A DNA stretch of 9,266 bases from Spirochaeta sp. UBA2779 (GTDB lineage Bacteria > Spirochaetota > Spirochaetia > DSM-2461): NCBI GenBank assembly GCA_002352375.1, contig DEIH01000096.1:1-9266 (forward strand). The letters run 5' to 3'. Made by a program: the position numbers and the translations under genes. The first letter of the stretch is position 1; each line of letters starts with the position of its first letter. The notes below the pieces were generated by a model, which was given only the letters and a program-made list of their open reading frames with translations, had not been told where the DNA came from and did no database searches. This document shows, one piece after another, positions 5,372 through 9,266 of this stretch.

Positions 5372-7480
5372 ATGAACCTTGATAAAAAAATAATACTCAC
5401 CATCATTCTTTCCATGTATGTAATTTTCTCTGCATCGGCTTCCTACCAGATTGTAATACAGGCTGGACATGAAGGTATGCCAACAAACCTGAGGTGGCAC
5501 GAAAAAACCAGTTCCATTGTTTCTTCCGGTGAAGATGGGCGGCTGATTGTTACACGCCCGGGAGACCACAAGGTACTTCACCGATTTCGGGTAACCAGTG
5601 ATAGAATCTACGATATTGAACTGGATCCATCAAACGAAAAAGCAGCTGTAGTTACGTCAAATAACGGTTTATACAAAGTTTCTGTCTGGGACTGGAGCAA
5701 AGAAGAAAAGATTTTTGACTACGAACTTGAATCTGAACCGCTATTCACGTCGTGGTCGGCAAAAGGCAGGTATCTGACAATTGGTAATCTCGGTTCTCCC
5801 AGCGTTCTGGTTCTCGAGGGACGCACAGGTAGAAGACTATCTTACCTGCAGCGCTTACCATCTCTATACAACGCAGGATATATCGGTTCTACAGAAACAA
5901 TTCTCATGACCTATTCGGTAAGCGGAGCTATTCGTTATTGGGATATACGCAGTTCAGCTCTGAAGCTTTCAACTGAAACTCTCGCCAACCTGCAGGGCAT
6001 CAAGGTACTTCAAACTGATTCAAAAACCACTTTATTCGCCTATAAAGACAGTACTCTTTACCTGGTAAACCGACAGACCGGCGCCGTGCTGGATCAATTG
6101 GAAATCCCCGGTATGGCAGATGTTTCAATAGATGAGAAAAATGGTGAACTGGATGCTCTGGTTGTCTCTCTCTCAGGAACAACACTCCATGGCTACAAGG
6201 TTCGCAATGAACGCTTTCTACCCCGAGACTTTGGTGGAAACAACCTGTCATCAGAGGCAACACCCATAGCTGTAGAACCCGGTTTGAGCCCTGTAAAGGT
6301 TTTAAGGAAAAATGATAAAACTTACCTGATATCAAGTTCCGGCCAGTTGTTTATCGAGAGTCTAACTGGTTTCTCACCTATTATTAATGACAGGCTATGG
6401 ATTCCGGACTCCATGGCATTCAGTGATAAATCTTTCTATCTCAGTCGAGGGAATAAGATCCTTAAATTTACATCTGAGTTTTTCAGTGATTCATCAAAGG
6501 GAAACACAGAAGAACTGAACGATATTAAACGGGTTGAGGTGCTCACAGGGTCTCTGGCATCAAAAACCGGAATCAGAGTCTTACCTGGTGATGTTATACT
6601 GCAATGGGATATCAGTGGAGATGGCGATGAGAATGGGATACGCAGGATTCGACTCAGCGATCCTGAAACTGAACTTCTCTTCCGGCAAAGTGGTCCGTTC
6701 ACTAAAGTTGATATCCTTGATGATGGAAGACTGTTAACAGTAAATCGTTCAGGAACAGTAAACATTTTGAACAGCCTTACAGGTGAAATTGAATCATCAT
6801 ATTCAGCCCTGGGGATACTTGATTCAGCATATTCAGCTTCAGGGGATTACCTTCTTGCAGGACGTTCCTCTCAGGGCCGTGGGGGAACAGCCCTGGAAAA
6901 AATTGATGTACAGACAAAGGAATCTGTTCCTGTTCCCGATAAGCGCTTTATGGTTTATTCAGTCGTTTCAGGACCTTCTGCCATCTACTCCATTGGAGTT
7001 GAGAGAAACAATCAGGACATCTCTGAGACATCAATTGTGAAACATGATATAGAAAACCCCGAAAACAGCAGGGTAATTACCACTGTGAGCGGAGAAGATC
7101 TGGATGCCTCTATTTTCCCCGACCCTTCGGACAGCACAACTATTTTCACATCTTTAGGTGGAACGGTGCGTAAAATCAGTGGAAATAGAAAGACAGTATT
7201 CCAATGGGATGAAGAAATCAGTTATCTGACTCTCAGATCCAAGGCTCTTTACGGACTGGATCGAGACGGTGCACTGGTACTATGGAATTCCCAGAACGCT
7301 CATCCTCTGATAAAAGTATACTTCTTTGATAATGGCGGATGGATTGCAGTTCCACCGGATGGCACAAAGCTGTGGTCATCTCCCGGTGCTATCGAAAATG
7401 TTATCATATATAAGGATGGGAGAGTTGTAGACCCATCAAGAGTCAGTCAGATACTTGAGGATACAGATCCATACAGCTGA
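5372..7480 (+). CDS. Exported WD40-like double beta-propeller protein, function unknown
   Basis: The 702-residue product starts with a signal peptide: Lys5-Lys6, a hydrophobic stretch to about 19 and a probable signal peptidase I site, ASA|S, after residue 23. No Cys was seen anywhere in the protein, so there is no lipobox, and it is probably a soluble periplasmic or secreted protein. The rest is a chain of roughly 40-residue beta repeats of WD40/YVTN style with DG or TG turns and W-D pairs (VWDW 105-108, YWDI 189-192, QWDI 411-414, QWDE 611-614). I estimate two seven-bladed propellers, about 25-345 and 346-650. The C-terminus has GGWIAVPPDG at 655-664 and SSPGA at 669-673, resembling a motif I recall at the end of bacterial WD40-caspase proteins, but no protease domain is present. 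It follows rseP by 11 bases with AAGGA at 5360-5364. Its operon place suggests an envelope role. Confidence 0.85.
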   Translation: MNLDKKIILTIILSMYVIFSASASYQIVIQAGHEGMPTNLRWHEKTSSIVSSGEDGRLIVTRPGDHKVLHRFRVTSDRIYDIELDPSNEKAAVVTSNNGLYKVSVWDWSKEEKIFDYELESEPLFTSWSAKGRYLTIGNLGSPSVLVLEGRTGRRLSYLQRLPSLYNAGYIGSTETILMTYSVSGAIRYWDIRSSALKLSTETLANLQGIKVLQTDSKTTLFAYKDSTLYLVNRQTGAVLDQLEIPGMADVSIDEKNGELDALVVSLSGTTLHGYKVRNERFLPRDFGGNNLSSEATPIAVEPGLSPVKVLRKNDKTYLISSSGQLFIESLTGFSPIINDRLWIPDSMAFSDKSFYLSRGNKILKFTSEFFSDSSKGNTEELNDIKRVEVLTGSLASKTGIRVLPGDVILQWDISGDGDENGIRRIRLSDPETELLFRQSGPFTKVDILDDGRLLTVNRSGTVNILNSLTGEIESSYSALGILDSAYSASGDYLLAGRSSQGRGGTALEKIDVQTKESVPVPDKRFMVYSVVSGPSAIYSIGVERNNQDISETSIVKHDIENPENSRVITTVSGEDLDASIFPDPSDSTTIFTSLGGTVRKISGNRKTVFQWDEEISYLTLRSKALYGLDRDGALVLWNSQNAHPLIKVYFFDNGGWIAVPPDGTKLWSSPGAIENVIIYKDGRVVDPSRVSQILEDTDPYS

Positions 7481-7486
7481 AAAGGA

Positions 7487-7789
7487 TTATAAAACATTCC
7501 CGCAAAGAGGATTCTGACTGATTTTCTGAATAGCTTCAGTCACATTTCCCCGGACACTCTTACTTACCTCATCAGTTTCAACCTTTGCATAGAGTGAACC
7601 CATCAGAGAGGATCGGTACCTTGGGGACACATTATTCAATGCATAACATGCCATATCAAGAATACAATCATTACATTTACAAATATCTTCATCGGCTATC
7701 GCCCCAAGCTGATGTTCAAGTTCATCAAACACAAAAGATTCCATCTGATTGATTATATCTGAAAGGTCGTAATTATCTGAAAGAGCCAA
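7487..7789 (-). CDS. ComFB-family small protein (possible c-di-GMP effector)
   Basis: The 100-residue protein resembles late-competence protein ComFB of Bacillus subtilis and its cyanobacterial relatives. An N-terminal helical region (residues 8-30) leads into the hallmark ICKCNDCILDMACYALNNVS at 36-55, then PRY and a YAK segment near 67-69. Cys37, Cys39 and Cys42 form the C-x-C-x2-C cluster, and Cys48 and Cys96 are further candidates for metal binding. ComFB-type proteins of cyanobacteria have been reported as cyclic-di-GMP receptors affecting competence or cell size. Whether this one binds the nucleotide is an inference. It begins with TTG, supported by a perfect GGAGG 8 bases upstream, and lies 14 bases after dnaB, so it is probably cotranscribed with it. 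It contains no DNA-binding or enzymatic motif that I recognise. I give no gene symbol because a competence role is unproven. Confidence 0.8.
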   Translation of the reverse strand: MALSDNYDLSDIINQMESFVFDELEHQLGAIADEDICKCNDCILDMACYALNNVSPRYRSSLMGSLYAKVETDEVSKSVRGNVTEAIQKISQNPLCGNVL

Positions 7790-7797
7790 AATATGTA

Positions 7798-7802
7798 CCT
7801 CC
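7798..7802 (-). promoter_or_regulatory. Ribosome binding site supporting the TTG start of the ComFB-like gene
   Basis: On the minus strand a perfect GGAGG lies 8 bases before TTG at 7789-7787, in the 14-base gap after the dnaB stop. No ATG or GTG is available at suitable spacing in this frame, and the next Met is residue 16, too far inside the domain. This decides the unusual start codon. Confidence 0.8.
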
Positions 7803-7803
7803 G

Positions 7804-9156
7804 TTAATGATCGTCGTAGCTGAAGTTTTCAAAACGGGTAAAATGCGGAATGAAAGCAACATTAACCGTATCGGTAGGGCCATTACGTTGCTTGGCTACT
7901 ATCAATTCCGTCTTAATAACAGAACTATTCTCATGTTCATCATCATCTCTGTCAACAACCCTCTCACGATGCAGCAGAAGAACAACATCCGCATCTTGCT
8001 CCAAGGCGCCGGATTCTCGGAGATCGGCCAGCGTAGGAGCTTTACCCTCAGACTGGCGACCTACCTGAGAGAGAGCAATAATGGGGATATCCAGTTCTCG
8101 GGCAAGAGCCTTTAAAGAACGGCTTATCTGAGAAATCTGTTCATGACGTGGCTGCTTTGTATCTTCAGGTGAAATAAGCCCGATATAGTCAACAAAAATA
8201 ATTTTAACATCGTGCTTCATAACCATTTTCCGGGATAGAGAACGTAAATCCAGAAGAGGTATGTTAGGAGTATCCTGAAGTATCAGTGGTGAGTCGTATA
8301 TTCTACCTGCAGCTTCAGTCAGCTTATTAAAATCCGTTGGTCTGAGCAGACCCGTTCGTAAATTGTTTGAATTGATTTTACTTTCAGCGGAAACAACACG
8401 CATCATCAGTGAAACGTCCGACATTTCCAGGGTAAAAAAACCGCAGGGAATATTATTCTTAACGGCGATATTTGTTGCCATAGATAGAGCAAGAGCTGTT
8501 TTACCGATTGAAGGTCTTGCCCCGATTATTGTCAACTCAGAGTTCTGAAATCCACTGGTTAAATTATCAAGACCATCAAATCCCGAGGGAACGCCGGTAA
8601 ATCCTTCCTTAGTTCGATAACGGTTTTCAATAGTTTCTATCGTCTTCTGAATAACTTCCCGTGCAGGTTTGAGTTCACCGCGGCTTTGATTGTCATTAAG
8701 CTCAAAAATAGCTTTTTCGGCATCTTCTATTATCAGACGTGTCTCAAGAGAGTCGTTATGGGCCTCAGAAATAATATGCCTTGCCGTATCAAGGAGGGAA
8801 CGGCGTATACTGGTTTCCTGTACTATTTTGGCGTAGTAAGAAACATTGGCTGTAGTTGGAACCCGGGAAGTCAGAGAGGCAATGTACGATGCCCCCCCGG
8901 CTTTGTCTATCAGTCCTGTAGCCGTCAATTCACCGGTGAGAGTAAGGATATCAATACCCTCGCCTTTTTCATGAAGAGAAATAATAGCTTTGAATATATG
9001 CTGATGCGCACCTTTAAAAAAGTCATCCGGATGCACACACTGTTGAACTTCGTCGAGTAAATCAACAGAAAAATTCAGCAGCAATGCTCCCAGAGTCGCC
9101 ATTTCCGCCTCTTCATGATAAGGAGGAATTGAATCCTTCAGTACGGCATCAGCCAA
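7804..9156 (-). CDS. dnaB: Replicative DNA helicase DnaB
   Basis: DnaB is the hexameric ATP-driven helicase that unwinds DNA at the replication fork and recruits primase. The 450 residues have the N-terminal primase-interaction domain (about 1-100, with PPYHEEAEMATLGALLL at 11-27), a linker near 150-180, and the RecA-like motor. Walker A is GARPSIGKT at 212-220, the catalytic Glu is in FTLEMS (Glu244), Walker B is IIFVDYIGLI at 319-328 (Asp323), the ALSQVGRQSE segment is at 361-370, RESGALEQDADVV is at 380-392, and the arginine-finger region KQRNG is at 422-426 (Arg424). Length is standard and no intein is present. The start is TTG at 9156, 5 bases after the upstream stop, with a weak GAGAG at 9166-9170. 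It is chosen because the conserved PPxxxEAE region lies upstream of the first internal Met. Translation is probably coupled to the gene before it. Confidence 0.97.
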   Translation of the reverse strand: MADAVLKDSIPPYHEEAEMATLGALLLNFSVDLLDEVQQCVHPDDFFKGAHQHIFKAIISLHEKGEGIDILTLTGELTATGLIDKAGGASYIASLTSRVPTTANVSYYAKIVQETSIRRSLLDTARHIISEAHNDSLETRLIIEDAEKAIFELNDNQSRGELKPAREVIQKTIETIENRYRTKEGFTGVPSGFDGLDNLTSGFQNSELTIIGARPSIGKTALALSMATNIAVKNNIPCGFFTLEMSDVSLMMRVVSAESKINSNNLRTGLLRPTDFNKLTEAAGRIYDSPLILQDTPNIPLLDLRSLSRKMVMKHDVKIIFVDYIGLISPEDTKQPRHEQISQISRSLKALARELDIPIIALSQVGRQSEGKAPTLADLRESGALEQDADVVLLLHRERVVDRDDDEHENSSVIKTELIVAKQRNGPTDTVNVAFIPHFTRFENFSYDDH

Positions 9157-9161
9157 GGGTT

Positions 9162-9266
9162 TCAGCTCTCTTCAGGTTCGGGAGCTTGTTCTTCTGAAGT
9201 CTCTGCTTCCGGTGTTGATTCTTTCACATCAACATCCGGTACTTCAACCTTTTCAGTTTTTTTCTG
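9162..9266 (-). CDS. rplI: C-terminal tail of an upstream gene, probably ribosomal protein L9 (partial)
   Basis: Only the last 34 codons and the stop are inside the window; the gene continues beyond base 9266. The visible peptide starts QKKTEKVEVPDVDV and ends EEQAPEPEES. It is acidic and Pro/Glu rich with no fold motif, very like the S2 tail at the other end of the window. The L9 identity rests on gene order: in many bacteria, spirochaetes included, rplI directly precedes dnaB. The tail itself is not diagnostic, and any protein with an acidic C-terminus would fit. The stop is 5 bases before the dnaB TTG, and this reading frame also supplies the weak dnaB ribosome binding site. Confidence 0.55.
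   Translation of the reverse strand, partial: QKKTEKVEVPDVDVKESTPEAETSEEQAPEPEES

Noticed and set aside
6552..6614. PDZ-like stretch in the propeller protein (residues about 394-414, with LPGDVILQWD)
   Set aside because: It looks like the ligand-side part of a PDZ domain, but the surrounding residues continue the propeller repeat rhythm and a complete PDZ fold does not fit in the space.
8892..8898. Run of seven C (G on the coding strand) in dnaB as a frameshift site
   Set aside because: The dnaB frame is intact on both sides with conserved sequence, so there is no evidence of a frameshift or programmed slippage.
7807..9060. Several plus-strand open frames of 60-120 codons inside dnaB
   Set aside because: They are antisense shadows with no ribosome binding site, domain or composition supporting a gene.
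7804..9156. Intein or phage-type helicase in dnaB
   Set aside because: DnaB is a common intein host, but the protein is 450 residues with uninterrupted Walker A and B and arginine-finger motifs, typical of the chromosomal helicase.

Overview
The window looks like core chromosome of a diderm bacterium, most probably a free-living spirochaete (Spirochaetales). Three things suggest this: the order rpsB-tsf-frr-uppS-cdsA-rseP with no pyrH, long acidic tails on ribosomal proteins, and a probable rplI followed by dnaB and a ComFB-like gene. The assignment is an inference from gene order and protein style. No marker gene such as 16S rRNA is present. Base composition looks moderate and even throughout, with no sign of a recent island, insertion sequence, CRISPR array, tRNA or rRNA.

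Plus strand, 1-7480: seven genes run in one direction in a tight series. rpsB and tsf (translation) are followed by a 66-base gap holding a strong stem-loop. Then come frr (ribosome recycling), uppS (undecaprenyl diphosphate synthesis), cdsA (CDP-diacylglycerol synthesis), rseP (site-2 intramembrane metalloprotease) and a 702-residue exported beta-propeller protein of unknown function. From frr to rseP the genes overlap by 1 to 4 bases at stop/start junctions, so they are very likely translationally coupled. Together they link ribosome production and recycling to lipid carrier and phospholipid supply and to envelope proteolysis. The same genes cluster in many bacteria, but pyrH and dxr, found in the E. 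coli version, are absent here, and the beta-propeller gene sits where E. coli has bamA.

Minus strand, 9266-7487: the C-terminal end of a protein with an acidic tail (probably ribosomal protein L9, rplI) is followed by dnaB, the replicative helicase, and then by a small ComFB-family gene. dnaB and comFB both begin with TTG. The ComFB-like protein is the most interesting item, because relatives in cyanobacteria have been reported as cyclic-di-GMP receptors. The two gene series converge with only 6 bases between the stop codons and no visible terminator.

Most of the window is well-understood housekeeping DNA. Points worth a second look are the ComFB-like gene behind dnaB, the exported double propeller behind rseP, the acidic tails on S2 and the probable L9, the operon losses, and two RNA structures (upstream of rpsB and between tsf and frr). 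I found no clear evidence of an undescribed defence or mobile system. No stretch longer than 300 bases lacks a gene.
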